Counted from the first letter of the stretch, positions 43,269 through 52,928 are shown. The stretch: DNA of 64,000 nt from Zhongshania aquatica (GCF_027257955.1 NZ_JANZNQ010000001.1:372001-436000), one strand, 5' to 3'. A program made the numbers and translations. Notes: a model not told the origin generated them from the sequence alone.

Positions 43269-44020
43269 GTGATGCCGAACAGGATCAAAGCCAACCGCTA
43301 ATTGCCCACCTCACAGAGCTGCGTGATCGCTTGCTGCGTATTGTCTTAGCCGTGTTGATATGCACCTTAGGCTTATTTCCCTTCGCCAACACCATCTACA
43401 CTTTTGTAGCTGAACCCATGCAACGCCTGCTCCCTGAAGGCAGCAGCATGATTGCCACCGAGATTGCCTCGACCTTTCTCACGCCATTTAAGCTGGTACT
43501 GGTGTCTGCGTTCTGTCTTGCCATGCCTGTTATTCTGCACCAGATTTGGCAATTTATTTCGCCCGGCATGTACCGCCACGAAAAGCGTATTGCCGCACCG
43601 CTACTCATTTCAAGCATCGTGTTATTTTACGCAGGTTTAGCGTTTGCGTATTACGTGGTATTTCCGCTGGTATTTGGTTTTTTCAGCGGCATTACCCCAG
43701 AAGGAGTTAGCTACACTCCAGATATAGCCCGCTTCCTAGACACTGCGCTTAAATTATTTTTAGCCTTCGGTGTCGCTTTTGAAATTCCCATCGCGACGGT
43801 ACTAGTCATCGCCTCTGGCGTCATTACTGCCAACGAACTTGCAGAAAAACGGCCTTATGTCATCATCGCCTGCTTTGTTTTCGGAATGCTGTTAACGCCG
43901 CCAGATGTAATATCGCAGATGCTGTTAGCCGTACCAATGTGGCTACTATTTGAAATCGGGATTGTGTTTGGCAGGCTGGTCAAAAAGAAGACTGCTGAAA
44001 CAGACACCGAAGAAGAATAA
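43265..44020 (+). CDS. tatC: Sec-independent translocase subunit TatC
   Basis: The 251-residue protein has six membrane segments and the family motifs [38 protein letters not shown] and FGVAFEIPI with the conserved glutamate. It is the twin-arginine signal receptor. The end is convergent with dnaB across 13 nt, without a visible terminator. Confidence 0.96.
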   Translation: MSDAEQDQSQPLIAHLTELRDRLLRIVLAVLICTLGLFPFANTIYTFVAEPMQRLLPEGSSMIATEIASTFLTPFKLVLVSAFCLAMPVILHQIWQFISPGMYRHEKRIAAPLLISSIVLFYAGLAFAYYVVFPLVFGFFSGITPEGVSYTPDIARFLDTALKLFLAFGVAFEIPIATVLVIASGVITANELAEKRPYVIIACFVFGMLLTPPDVISQMLLAVPMWLLFEIGIVFGRLVKKKTAETDTEEE

Positions 44021-44033
44021 ACCCTTAGAGCTA

Positions 44034-45479
44034 TTAATATTCGTCAGGCGGCGCTTCGTATCCGAAGGCGAGATTTTCAAATCGGGTGTGTTTACCGATA
44101 AAGCTCAGCCGCGCGGTGCCGATGGGACCGTTACGCTGCTTACCAATAATAATTTCAGCCATGCCCTTATCGGCGGATTCCTCGTTATACACTTCGTCAC
44201 GATAAATAAACATGATGACGTCAGCATCCTGCTCAATCGCACCCGATTCACGTAAATCTGAATTAATTGGTCGTTTATTTGGTCGCTGTTCCAACGCACG
44301 GTTGAGCTGAGATAGCGCTACAACCGGACATTCAAATTCCTTTGCAATACCCTTCAAAGACCGCGAGATCTCAGAAATTTCTGCAGTACGGCCTTCGCTT
44401 CCAGTACCTGCAACCTTCATCAACTGCAAATAATCGAGCATGATCATGCCGATACCACCGTGCTCACGAACGATCTTACGTGCGCGGGAGCGCACCTCCG
44501 TCGGCGTTAACGCGGGCGTATCATCTATAAACAGGGCCTTGTCTTTGAGCTTCGTCACCGCCGCACTCAGCTTGGGCCAATCCGCCTCCTCAAGCCGACC
44601 TGTGCGCACGCGGGTTTGATCTATACGTCCGACTGACGACAACATCCGCATCATTAGCTGATTTGCCGGCATCTCCATACTGAATACCAGCATCGGTAAA
44701 TCGCTACTTAATAAGGCATTTTCTACTAAGTTCATAGCGAAGGTAGTCTTACCCATGGAGGGTCGCGCCGCGACAATAATAAGATCAGACTTTTGCAAGC
44801 CGGAAGTCATTTCATCGAGCTTTTCAAAACCGGTCGTTAAACCAGTGATGGCATCCTCACTGCTAAACAGCTCGTCGATTTTATCGACGGCTTGCTTTAG
44901 CAGAGGGTTAATTGGAGTGAGACCGCCCGTCTTTGGACGCTCCTCAGAGATCTGCATGATGGCACGCTCGGCCTCATCCAATATCTCATCACTATTGCGA
45001 CCTTCAGGATTAAAACTACTATCGGCTATCGCGTTCGCAGCGCTAATCAAAGAGCGGAACGTCGCCCGCTCCCGCACGGCCTGTGCATAGGCACGTATAT
45101 TCGCGACAGAAGGGGTATTACTGGCGATATCAGCGAGATACGCCGCACCGCCAACCGAGTCTAGCTCACCTGACTTAGCGAGTGACTCCGCAAGAGTAAC
45201 GACGTCGATGGGTTGCTGGAGCTGAATAAGCCGCGCCATCTGCGCGAAGATTTTGCGATGTTCCGGGCGAAAGAAATCCCCCTCGCCAACGACATCCGCT
45301 ACCGAATCCCAGCCCTCATTAGCAATCATCAGGCCGCCGAGTACCGACTGCTCAGCTTCTACAGAATGCGGGGGCAATTTCAGCTGGGCAAACTCACGCT
45401 CATCGGCGAAGTCTGGCGGCGAATCTGGGTAAATATCGGGATGCACTGGACCGTCACTACACATTATCAGATCGAGCAT
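44034..45479 (-). CDS. dnaB: replicative DNA helicase DnaB
   Basis: The 481-residue helicase has the N-terminal collar domain (PPHSVEAEQSVLGGLMIANEGWDSVADVVGEGDFF) and the RecA-like motor with Walker A (VAARPSMGKTTFAMNLVENAL), IGMIMLDYLQLM, and SRSLKGIAKEFECPVVALSQLNRALEQRPNKRPINSDLRESGAIEQDADVI. It unwinds DNA ahead of the replisome. A second ATG at 45464 is an alternative start; neither has a clear ribosome site. The lambda-P-like gene 6 kb away could encode its loader. Confidence 0.96.
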   Translation of the reverse strand: MLDLIMCSDGPVHPDIYPDSPPDFADEREFAQLKLPPHSVEAEQSVLGGLMIANEGWDSVADVVGEGDFFRPEHRKIFAQMARLIQLQQPIDVVTLAESLAKSGELDSVGGAAYLADIASNTPSVANIRAYAQAVRERATFRSLISAANAIADSSFNPEGRNSDEILDEAERAIMQISEERPKTGGLTPINPLLKQAVDKIDELFSSEDAITGLTTGFEKLDEMTSGLQKSDLIIVAARPSMGKTTFAMNLVENALLSSDLPMLVFSMEMPANQLMMRMLSSVGRIDQTRVRTGRLEEADWPKLSAAVTKLKDKALFIDDTPALTPTEVRSRARKIVREHGGIGMIMLDYLQLMKVAGTGSEGRTAEISEISRSLKGIAKEFECPVVALSQLNRALEQRPNKRPINSDLRESGAIEQDADVIMFIYRDEVYNEESADKGMAEIIIGKQRNGPIGTARLSFIGKHTRFENLAFGYEAPPDEY

Positions 45480-45488
45480 TGTGGCAAA

Positions 45489-45528
45489 AAAAAAGCACCA
45501 CCGCTACAAACAGCGGTCGTGCTTTTTT
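45489..45528 (-). terminator. intrinsic terminator after rplI
   Basis: GCAC-C-ACCGCT (45495-45505) pairs with AGCGGT-C-GTGC (45512-45522), with one mismatch. Flanking A- and T-runs extend the stem. It lies between the rplI stop and the dnaB start and should end the ribosomal protein operon. Confidence 0.8.
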
Positions 45529-45610
45529 ACTCATCTGGCTATAGACGCAATTCGCGCGTCACCGCAGCCTTATATGGCAGCGGCTAATTTAACCAACTTG
45601 CGAAGCAGTC

Positions 45611-46057
45611 TTACTCAACGACAACAATAACGCTAACAGACTGCACTACATCGCTATGAAGCTGAATTGCTACGTCGTAACTACCTAGATCACGAATTGG
45701 ACCTTCTGGCATACGCACTTCGCTCTTGTTCACTTCAACGCCAGCAGCAGAAACCGCATCAGCAATATCGCGAGTACCGATAGAACCGAACAACTTGCCA
45801 CCATCGCCAGCATTTGCACCGATAGTCACAGTCAATTCAGCCAATTTCGCAGCGCGAGCATCAGCAGTGCTGCGTTTGTCTGCCGCAGCGGCTTCCAAGT
45901 CAGCACGACGAGTTTCAAACTCAGCTACGTTAGTTTTCGTGGCAGGAACGGCTTTGCCATAAGGAATAAGGAAGTTGCGTCCGTAGCCGGATTTAACGTT
46001 AACCTGATCACCCAGATTGCCAAGCTTGCCAATTTTCTCCAGCAGAATCACTTGCAT
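45611..46057 (-). CDS. rplI: 50S ribosomal protein L9
   Basis: The 148-residue protein begins [40 protein letters not shown], the canonical bL9 N-terminal domain, followed by the long helix and the C-terminal domain ([24 protein letters not shown]). It is the last gene of the rpsF operon. Confidence 0.97.
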   Translation of the reverse strand: MQVILLEKIGKLGNLGDQVNVKSGYGRNFLIPYGKAVPATKTNVAEFETRRADLEAAAADKRSTADARAAKLAELTVTIGANAGDGGKLFGSIGTRDIADAVSAAGVEVNKSEVRMPEGPIRDLGSYDVAIQLHSDVVQSVSVIVVVE

Positions 46058-46096
46058 GGTTCTTACCCTCTTAAATGCGCCGACATTCGCGTTGCC

Positions 46097-46945
46097 CTAC
46101 TTTGTAGGACGAACCGGCAAACGCCGTCTAATATCAATCCAACTATCCACAATCGCCACTAATATCAACGCCACCCAAAGCGGTCGTAATACCAACAGCG
46201 CTACGTAAAAAACTATTAACCAAACACGACCTAAGCCCAAGCGGCCAACGGTACCATGCACTAACGCTAAACCGGCAATCACTATGGGCATAACGCACAT
46301 CACAGCCCAAAAGCGATAATCACCGCCAATTTTACTTAGCAACAACATCACCATAACTAAGCCTATGGCGACTACTGGCGACAACCTTAGCTGCCACATT
46401 TCCGAGCGAAATCCGCCAGGATTGTAAAGCAGTGCCTGCCACCACCGCGCTAGCATCACAGCCAACGCACTCCATAACACCGTGCTGACACCAATTAGCG
46501 CAGCCACATCGCCGGTGGTGATTTCCGGAAATGCCCCCGGTGCCGAGGCCTGCATTTTCTGCAGCATAGGCTGCACAAGCTCAAGCACCGACACGAGGTA
46601 GGCATTGGCAAACTGCGTCAGCATCAGGGCTGTAAACAGACCTGCCGCTGTTGCCGTAATCAAAGCCAACGCCCACTGCTGGGTATTACGAAGCACCAGA
46701 GCTGTTACGGAAGCTCCCAGCAGCATTGTCAGCGGACCGACATCTGCCCCGATTGTTGCCACGGCAATGGCCGGTAATAGTGCCCAAAAAACAACATAAG
46801 CACCTTCGGTCAAGCCTTTGCGCAGCAATACCAGTATCGCCGCTGCGACACCGACCCATGCAAATACGAGCGTACCAACGCCCAAGCCTGCAACGGCCAC
46901 TGCCTGCAAGCGCCCTTTCATAATGAACTCAGCTAAGGCGCGCAT
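46097..46945 (-). CDS. polytopic membrane protein in the rpsF-rplI operon (DUF2232-like)
   Basis: The 282-residue protein has about eight hydrophobic segments (for example AVAVAGLGVGTLVFAWVGVAAAILVLLRKG and VVAIGLVMVMLLLSKIGG). It lies between rpsR and rplI, where Pseudomonas and relatives also carry an uncharacterised membrane protein gene. The topology recalls DUF2232/YybS-type proteins. I know of no function. The gene starts 18 nt after rpsR, so it is part of the ribosomal operon. Confidence 0.75.
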   Translation of the reverse strand: MRALAEFIMKGRLQAVAVAGLGVGTLVFAWVGVAAAILVLLRKGLTEGAYVVFWALLPAIAVATIGADVGPLTMLLGASVTALVLRNTQQWALALITATAAGLFTALMLTQFANAYLVSVLELVQPMLQKMQASAPGAFPEITTGDVAALIGVSTVLWSALAVMLARWWQALLYNPGGFRSEMWQLRLSPVVAIGLVMVMLLLSKIGGDYRFWAVMCVMPIVIAGLALVHGTVGRLGLGRVWLIVFYVALLVLRPLWVALILVAIVDSWIDIRRRLPVRPTK

Positions 46946-46963
46946 GGTATAAACGTCGTTTTC

Positions 46964-47191
46964 TTACTTATGACTGTCTGTGTAAGGCAGCAAAGCTAAG
47001 AAACGTGCGCGCTTAATTGCAGTAGACAATTGACGCTGGTATCTAGCATTCGTACCGGTAATACGGCTCGGTACAATTTTGCCTGTTTCAGAAACATAGG
47101 CTTTTAGGGTTTCCAAATCTTTATAATCGATTTGGCCAACACCTTCCGCTGTGAAGCGGCAAAACTTACGACGACGGAAAAAACGTGCCAT
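46964..47191 (-). CDS. rpsR: 30S ribosomal protein S18
   Basis: The 75-residue bS18 has the typical [15 protein letters not shown] start, [48 protein letters not shown], and a basic character. It binds S6 in the small subunit platform. It begins only 26 nt after rpsF, so no priB gene lies between them as it does in E. coli. Confidence 0.97.
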   Translation of the reverse strand: MARFFRRRKFCRFTAEGVGQIDYKDLETLKAYVSETGKIVPSRITGTNARYQRQLSTAIKRARFLALLPYTDSHK

Positions 47192-47217
47192 AACTACTCT
47201 CCTAACTCAGTCCGCAA

Positions 47218-47661
47218 TTATTCAGCGTCTTCTTCAGTCGTATCGACATCAGAATCGCTATCGTCATCAGCTGTTGACTCAGAGTCATCACGGCTGCGCT
47301 CTACACGTTGCTCGCTGCGGCTACGACGCTCGCGGCTCTCTTTTTCCGCTTTCATGATTGGCGACTCTTCAGTCAACGCTTCATCGCAGCGAATAATGAG
47401 GTTACGCAATACAGCGTCGTTGTAACGGAAGTTGGTAGTCAACTCCTCCAGTGCTTCAGCAGACGCTTCAGCATTGATCAGCACGTAGTGTGCCTTATGG
47501 ATTTTGTTGATAGGGTAAGCCAGTTGACGACGGCCCCAGTCTTCTAGGCGGTGAACTTTACCACCGTCTTTTTCGATGGCTTGCGTATAACGCTCAACCA
47601 TACTTGGTACTTGTTCGCTCTGGTCTGGATGAACCAGGAACACAATCTCGTAGTGACGCAT
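47218..47661 (-). CDS. rpsF: 30S ribosomal protein S6
   Basis: The 147-residue bS6 starts [25 protein letters not shown] and contains [39 protein letters not shown]. The C-terminal tail is long and acidic ([20 protein letters not shown]). In related bacteria such tails are extended by RimK with glutamates. AAGGAG 7 nt before the ATG at 47661 sets the start; the frame extends to 47748. A likely autoregulatory hairpin lies in its leader. Confidence 0.96.
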   Translation of the reverse strand: MRHYEIVFLVHPDQSEQVPSMVERYTQAIEKDGGKVHRLEDWGRRQLAYPINKIHKAHYVLINAEASAEALEELTTNFRYNDAVLRNLIIRCDEALTEESPIMKAEKESRERRSRSEQRVERSRDDSESTADDDSDSDVDTTEEDAE

Positions 47662-47682
47662 TTTCAGCTCCTTACGGGTTAA

Positions 47683-47702
47683 GTCACCCTTTACGGTGTG
47701 AC
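47683..47702 (-). promoter_or_regulatory. S6:S18-type autoregulatory leader hairpin of rpsF
   Basis: Read on the minus strand, GTCAC and GTGAC form a stem enclosing ACCGTAAAGG. A CCG element is displayed near the tip, and the hairpin sits about 20 nt before the rpsF start. The S6:S18 leader known in many bacteria has a hairpin with an exposed CCG bound by the S6:S18 pair. The match is by eye. Confidence 0.6.
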
Positions 47703-47813
47703 AAGGAGGACAACTCTGCCCAAAATAGGCGGAGCTACCATAAATCAAGAGCGCGGATTTTAGGCAAGGGAGGCGCTAGATGCAAGCGATTCGCACAAAT
47801 ATTAGCCAATAGA

Positions 47814-48548
47814 TCAAGATTGGCGCTGACGCACCGCTTCAAACAGACAAATTCCAGTCGCAACAGACACATTTAAGCTACTGACGGTGCCAGCCATAGG
47901 CAACTTTGCTAAGTAGTCACAATTCTCCCGGGTAAGGCGACGCATTCCAGCACCCTCCGCCCCCAGCACAATAGCCAGCGGGCCACGGAGATCTCGTTCA
48001 TATAATGAAGTATCTGCCTCACCCGCCATACCCACCACCCAAATACCCGCCTGCTGCATTTGCTGCAAGCTGCGGGCAAGGTTTGTTACCTGGATAAAAG
48101 GCACCACATCGGCCGCACCACAGGCGACCTTAAAAACCGTCGCCCCCAAACCAACAGAATTATCGCGGGGCGCGACCACAGCAGTCACTCCAGCCGCATC
48201 GGCACTACGCAAACAAGCGCCTAAATTATGGGGGTCGGTGACGCCGTCCAAAACCAAAATTAGCGCAGCACTGCCTGCCGCCGCCACCAAATCCGGTAAA
48301 TCTTTTTCACGATACTCTGGAGCCGGCTCGACCAAGGCAATCACGCCCTGATGGCGCCCTTCGACCATTTTATCGAGCTCTTCTCGAGGACGTTGCGATG
48401 CGCCGATAGACGCCGAAGCGGCCAAACCAAGCACCTCTTGCAGGCGCTTATCACCACGCCCATTTTGCACATAAAGGCTCTTCACGCGCTCAGGGCTGCG
48501 CGACAGCACCGCCTGTACGGCATGAATACCAAATATTTTTTCTGCCAC
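47814..48548 (-). CDS. rlmB: 23S rRNA (guanosine-2'-O-)-methyltransferase RlmB
   Basis: The 244-residue SpoU-family enzyme methylates 23S rRNA G2251. The N-terminal substrate domain is MAEKIFGIHAVQAVLSRSPERV. The knotted catalytic domain has DPHNLGACLRSADAAGVTAVVAPRDNS (motif 1), IVLGAEGAGMRRLTRENCD (motif 2) and SLNVSVATGICLFEAVRQR (motif 3). It follows rnr by 8 nt, as is usual. Confidence 0.95.
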   Translation of the reverse strand: MAEKIFGIHAVQAVLSRSPERVKSLYVQNGRGDKRLQEVLGLAASASIGASQRPREELDKMVEGRHQGVIALVEPAPEYREKDLPDLVAAAGSAALILVLDGVTDPHNLGACLRSADAAGVTAVVAPRDNSVGLGATVFKVACGAADVVPFIQVTNLARSLQQMQQAGIWVVGMAGEADTSLYERDLRGPLAIVLGAEGAGMRRLTRENCDYLAKLPMAGTVSSLNVSVATGICLFEAVRQRQS

Positions 48549-48556
48549 AATAATTC

Positions 48557-51067
48557 CTATCGACCACGACGCTTACTGGAAGCACCCGATTTCCGCGCGG
48601 CGGCGGTTTTCGCACCCACGCCGGTTTTCTTACCCTTTGCTGCAGGCGCTTTCTTAGCAGCAGGCGAGGCTTTTTTCGGCGCATCTGTATTTGGCTTGGC
48701 ACTGCGACGTTTGCCGCTAGCAGACTTGCTAGCCGGTGATTTACCACGCCCTGATTTTGAGTTTGACGGCGGTACCTGCCCCTTCGCCAAGGCTTCTCGT
48801 ACTGACGGCTTCTGGCGCTTAGCCGGCTCGCCTGAAGGTAGGGCTAAATCAATTTTCCGCTGATCAAGGTCAACACCCATCACCTGAACACGAAGGGTAT
48901 CACCCAGCTGGAAAGTACGGCGTGTACGCTCACCGATAAGGCGCTGATGGGCTTGGTCAAACTGATAGTAATCCTGCGGCAAGGCAGAGATATGCACCAA
49001 GCCTTCTATATATAAGTCTTTGAGTTCAACAAACATGCCGAAACCAGTCACCGCGGCTATCACGCCGTCGAACTCGCTACCCACATGCTCTTGTAAAAAC
49101 TCGCATTTCAAAAACGCCATCACGTCACGACTGGCGTCATCTGCACGACGTTCAGACATGGAACAATGCATGCCCTGTGCAACCAAGGCTTCCATATCGT
49201 AGGGATAGATTTTCTTGCGACTAAGCGCCGGGGCGCCATCCACTTTAAGAAAACATTTTGCAGCCTCACCGCCACCACTGCGTATCAAATAGCGCAGAGC
49301 ACGATGCACGAGTAAATCTGGGTAACGACGAATTGGAGATGTAAAATGTGTATAACCTGAATAGTGCAAACCGAAGTGACCTTCGTTATCAGGCTGATAT
49401 ACCGCCTGACTCAAAGATCGCAGCATCATGGTTTGAATTACTGCCGCATCGGGACGCTCGCCTAAAGTCGACAACAGCAACTGGTAATCCTTCGGACTTG
49501 GCTCTGCGCCACCGCGTAAACCCAAACCAATCTCTTGTAAAAATTCGCGAAGATTGGTCAGCTTTTGTTCGCTCGGACCGTTATGTACGCGATATAAAGC
49601 TTCAAGACCGGCACGTTCCAAGGCCTTCGCCGTGGCAACGTTCGCACACAGCATGCACTCTTCTATTAAACGGTGAGCATCATGACGGCGAATCGGCACA
49701 ATCGCCTCAATCCGCTTTTCGTCATTAAATACAATGCGGGTTTCAACCGTTTCAAAATCAATTGCTCCGCGCTCAGATCGCGCTTTGCGCAAGGCAAAGT
49801 AGAGCTCGTGCAAGTCCTGCAGCTGAGGCAGTAAATCCCGGTTTTTACCGGTGTCGTAACTAGGATCAACATCCTTTAATCCCAACAAAACGCCGACTTC
49901 GTTGTAGGTCAATCTAGCGTGAGAGCGAATAATCCCCTCATAAAACTGATAGCCACTTAGCTTGCCGGTGGCACTGATGGTCATTTCACACACCATCGTC
50001 AAACGATCAACATTCGGTTTTAAAGAACACAAACCATTAGAGAGTGCCTCGGGCAGCATCGGCACAACTCGATCAGGAAAATAAACCGACGTCGCGCGCT
50101 TATTCGCCTCTTCATCTAAGGCTGAACCGACCTGAACGTAGTGAGAAACATCTGCAATCGCCACCCATAAACGCCACCCGCCAGATTTCTTCGGCTCGCA
50201 GAACACCGCATCATCGAAATCTCGCGCATCTTCACCGTCGATGGTCACCAGTGGCAACTCGCGCAAATCAACACGATGCTTTTTATCTTTCTCTAAGGGC
50301 TCAGAACCAAAACGGCGAGCTTCTTCTTCAACCGCTTCTGGCCACTCAAAGGGAATATCATGGCTGCGAATCGCCAGCTCGGTAGCCACGCCCACGGTGC
50401 GACGATCACCCAACACTTCGGTAATTCGACCGCGAGCCTGCTGACGCGCACCGGGCTGCTGGGTGATTTCCAACATCACATAATCACCCTCTCGGGCGCC
50501 GCCAACATCGGCGTCTTCCAAGGCCAACCAATTCTGAATACGGGTATTTTCTGGCACAACCTGCGGCAAGCCACGGTGCATCATCAACTTGCCAACTAAT
50601 TGCTGAGTATTGTGCTCAACAACTTCAATGATCACCCCTTCACGCCGACCGCGCTGATCTATGCCAGTCACCTCGACCTTAACGATGTCGCCATCAAACA
50701 CCTGCTGCATTTGGCGATTAGCCAAATACACATCCTCATCCTCACCCTCAATAACGACAAAGCCAAAGCCGTCACGATGCCCCTGTACCCGGCCCACCAT
50801 GGCATCACCGCCACTGATAGCACGTAAACGCCCTCGCCGACCCTCGATAATCTGACCATCGCGAAGCATCGCCTTTACGCGACGTCGCAAACCCTCCTCT
50901 TGATCTTCGCCTGCCACCTCTAACTGACGACGCAGCTGTGACAAGCTAAGACCATTTTCAACATCTTTCAGCTGTTCAAGGATAAATTCGCGACTTGGGA
51001 CGGGATTCTCATAACGCGAAGCCTCGCGCTCTGCATGGGGATCTGGGAGATTACGGCGTTTAGCCAT
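48557..51067 (-). CDS. rnr: ribonuclease R
   Basis: The 836-residue 3'-5' exoribonuclease has an N-terminal HTH-like region, cold-shock domains, the RNB domain (TIDGEDARDFDDAVFCE with the catalytic aspartates, YFPDRVVPMLPEALSNGLCSL), and an S1 domain (EFDGVIAAVTGFGMFVELKDLYIEGLVHISAL). The Lys/Arg/Ala-rich tail spans about the last 90 residues. RNase R degrades structured RNA and tail-tagged transcripts. It is the last core gene before the tRNA and the element. Confidence 0.96.
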   Translation of the reverse strand: MAKRRNLPDPHAEREASRYENPVPSREFILEQLKDVENGLSLSQLRRQLEVAGEDQEEGLRRRVKAMLRDGQIIEGRRGRLRAISGGDAMVGRVQGHRDGFGFVVIEGEDEDVYLANRQMQQVFDGDIVKVEVTGIDQRGRREGVIIEVVEHNTQQLVGKLMMHRGLPQVVPENTRIQNWLALEDADVGGAREGDYVMLEITQQPGARQQARGRITEVLGDRRTVGVATELAIRSHDIPFEWPEAVEEEARRFGSEPLEKDKKHRVDLRELPLVTIDGEDARDFDDAVFCEPKKSGGWRLWVAIADVSHYVQVGSALDEEANKRATSVYFPDRVVPMLPEALSNGLCSLKPNVDRLTMVCEMTISATGKLSGYQFYEGIIRSHARLTYNEVGVLLGLKDVDPSYDTGKNRDLLPQLQDLHELYFALRKARSERGAIDFETVETRIVFNDEKRIEAIVPIRRHDAHRLIEECMLCANVATAKALERAGLEALYRVHNGPSEQKLTNLREFLQEIGLGLRGGAEPSPKDYQLLLSTLGERPDAAVIQTMMLRSLSQAVYQPDNEGHFGLHYSGYTHFTSPIRRYPDLLVHRALRYLIRSGGGEAAKCFLKVDGAPALSRKKIYPYDMEALVAQGMHCSMSERRADDASRDVMAFLKCEFLQEHVGSEFDGVIAAVTGFGMFVELKDLYIEGLVHISALPQDYYQFDQAHQRLIGERTRRTFQLGDTLRVQVMGVDLDQRKIDLALPSGEPAKRQKPSVREALAKGQVPPSNSKSGRGKSPASKSASGKRRSAKPNTDAPKKASPAAKKAPAAKGKKTGVGAKTAAARKSGASSKRRGR

Positions 51068-51127
51068 TCAATCGGGCTTCCTATCTATATGGGATTTAAA
51101 TTCTTATTGGCTAGTGTAACTCAACCG

Positions 51128-51156
51128 TTGACAAAAATACTTTCTATCAGTAAATT
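51128..51156 (+). promoter_or_regulatory. promoter of tRNA-Leu
   Basis: TTGACA (51128-51133) and TAAATT (51151-51156) are 17 nt apart. GCGCGCC follows immediately, a GC-rich discriminator typical of stringently controlled stable RNA promoters. Transcription would begin about 25 nt before the tRNA. Confidence 0.8.
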
Positions 51157-51188
51157 GCGCGCCTCGGCATCCTAGCCGGTCATCCCCT

Positions 51189-51275
51189 GCCCAGGTGGTG
51201 AAATTGGTAGACACGCCAGCTTCAGGTGCTGGTCCTCGCAAGGGGGTGGAGGTTCAAGTCCTCTCCTGGGCACCA
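51189..51275 (+). tRNA. tRNA-Leu (anticodon CAG)
   Basis: The 87-nt class II tRNA has the acceptor arms GCCCAGG (51189-51195) and CCTGGGC (51265-51271), a CAG anticodon at 51223-51225 between CCAGC and GCTGG, a long variable arm (TCCTCGCAAGGGGG region), a GGTTCAAGTCC T-arm, and an encoded CCA end. It decodes CUG. A tRNA-Leu beside rnr is the usual order in pseudomonads. The integrase directly behind it marks its 3' end as an integration site. Confidence 0.97.
51251..51275 (+). other. probable attachment site (left end) in the tRNA-Leu 3' end
   Basis: The T-arm and acceptor end of the tRNA (starting GGTTCAAGTCC, ending GGCACCA) directly precede an integrase gene. Tyrosine integrases commonly recombine here, so that the tRNA is rebuilt by the element. 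I found no second copy in the window, so the right end must lie beyond 64000 or be diverged. Confidence 0.55.
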
Positions 51276-51371
51276 TATAACTACCAAAGCTTCTCAGAAC
51301 GTCATTTTAAGCCTTTCTCTCCATTCCGCTCTAGCAAGGTGTGACATTTAAGTGGGTCATTGGAGCCCCAG

Positions 51372-52928
51372 ATGCCTGCGCCCGCATACATTTGCAAAGA
51401 CCGTCACGGCGGTTTCCTTTTTCGTCGTATAATACCCCAGCGCCTCCGCATTTATTTTGGCGGCAAGCAACAACTTAGACTATCTCTGCGATGCCACCAC
51501 CGCAGCTCGGCAATACGAACAGCCCGAAGGTACGCTATGGCTACGGATGATATTTTCGAGAAGCTAGAAGAAATCACGTTTGCGATAACTTGCAATACTG
51601 ATAACGTGAGGATGCTAAATCAAGGACAGGCTGATGCTCAAAACAATTTCGCTCTTCTGGCTGAAACCGTAAAGCGAGCCGCTGAAGATGGCCAGCTTGA
51701 GGACGCAGGCCTACTCTGCGAGGCGATATCAGTTTTGGTCGCCCTAATGGAAAAAGATGAAGACTCCAAGCTCAACATTGCCATAGCGAACCAAAAGCAA
51801 AATATTCTTTTAAGTATCCAAGACCGCCTAGCGGCCCAAGTTGCAAAGCAATCTGTTGGCACAGAATTCAGCTGGGCCTCCGAGCAGATAGCGGCTCCTG
51901 CCACGAAAACAACCACTCCCACCCAATCGCCACCGATCAGCCAGCTTTGGGCCGAGTACACAAAAGAGCAAGAAGCACACTGGCAGCCGGGCACCTGTGC
52001 GGAAAACAAAGAAGCATTCCGGGCATTCATTGAAATTGTGACCGATCTCGGGGCAGATAAACTTTCCATCGAGGTGACGAGGAACTACAAAAAGAGCATC
52101 CTGGACTACCCTTTGCGGCGCAACGTCGGCCAAAACGCAGCAAAATCACTGGACGAGCTCCGCCAGCAAAATGGGAAAAGGATCGCGGCCTCCACAGCCT
52201 CCAACAGAATGACGCTGATTACCGCCTTCCTGTCTTGGGCACAGCGCCATGGATACATTGACAATAACTTCCTAGCGCCGCTGGTCACAAAGCGCGAAAA
52301 GGATCGCAAAAACCGTGACTCGTTCACACCTGAAGACCTACGGCTAATTTTTGCAGATCCACGATTTCAAAATGGCTCCTATAAAAATGATTGGGAATTC
52401 TGGCTACCTTTATTAGCACTGTATACCGGCTGCCGTTTGGGCGAGCTATGCCAACTCCGGGGCAAAAACGTCGCATCCGCAAATGGAACAAGCTATATCG
52501 ACATTTGCGAATCTGGCGTAGACATGCTTAAAACCAAAAACTCCACCAGGAAAATCCCTCTCCATCCTCACGTCGTTGAACTGGGATTTGTCGAATTTGC
52601 TGCAGCACGCGGCAGTGATTATCTATTCAACGTCAACCCAGTGAACGGGAAGCGCAGCCACTACCCCTCTAGACAGTTCGGCACATTCAAGAAAAATCTT
52701 GGCTTAGGCACTAAAAAAACCTTCCATTCGTTCCGCCATACCTTTCGCGACTCGCTCAGCGACGCGGATGTCAGGGATTCAATCGTGGTAGCACTGATGG
52801 GGCACTCCGACGAATCCATCACCTTCAAAACCTATGGATCAGATGCAAAGCTCAACCAACTTTCCCAAGCAATCGGCCAACTCGACTTTCGAGATATTCT
52901 GCGGGGAGTCGCACCCCGAAAAACGTAA
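51372..52928 (+). CDS. tyrosine-type site-specific integrase
   Basis: The 518-residue protein has an N-terminal AYICKDRHGGFLFRRIIPQRLRIYFGGKQQLRLSL block like that of the DUF6538 integrase group, a SAM-like core-binding domain near 190-320, and the catalytic domain. Catalytic residues are R355 (TGCRLGEL), H452 and R455 (HSFRH), the following MGHSDES histidine, and Y488 (FKTYG). GGAG 6 nt before the ATG at 51372 decides the start over the TTG at 51360. It should integrate and excise the element at the tRNA-Leu. It points away from the tRNA in the same direction. Confidence 0.93.
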   Translation: MPAPAYICKDRHGGFLFRRIIPQRLRIYFGGKQQLRLSLRCHHRSSAIRTARRYAMATDDIFEKLEEITFAITCNTDNVRMLNQGQADAQNNFALLAETVKRAAEDGQLEDAGLLCEAISVLVALMEKDEDSKLNIAIANQKQNILLSIQDRLAAQVAKQSVGTEFSWASEQIAAPATKTTTPTQSPPISQLWAEYTKEQEAHWQPGTCAENKEAFRAFIEIVTDLGADKLSIEVTRNYKKSILDYPLRRNVGQNAAKSLDELRQQNGKRIAASTASNRMTLITAFLSWAQRHGYIDNNFLAPLVTKREKDRKNRDSFTPEDLRLIFADPRFQNGSYKNDWEFWLPLLALYTGCRLGELCQLRGKNVASANGTSYIDICESGVDMLKTKNSTRKIPLHPHVVELGFVEFAAARGSDYLFNVNPVNGKRSHYPSRQFGTFKKNLGLGTKKTFHSFRHTFRDSLSDADVRDSIVVALMGHSDESITFKTYGSDAKLNQLSQAIGQLDFRDILRGVAPRKT

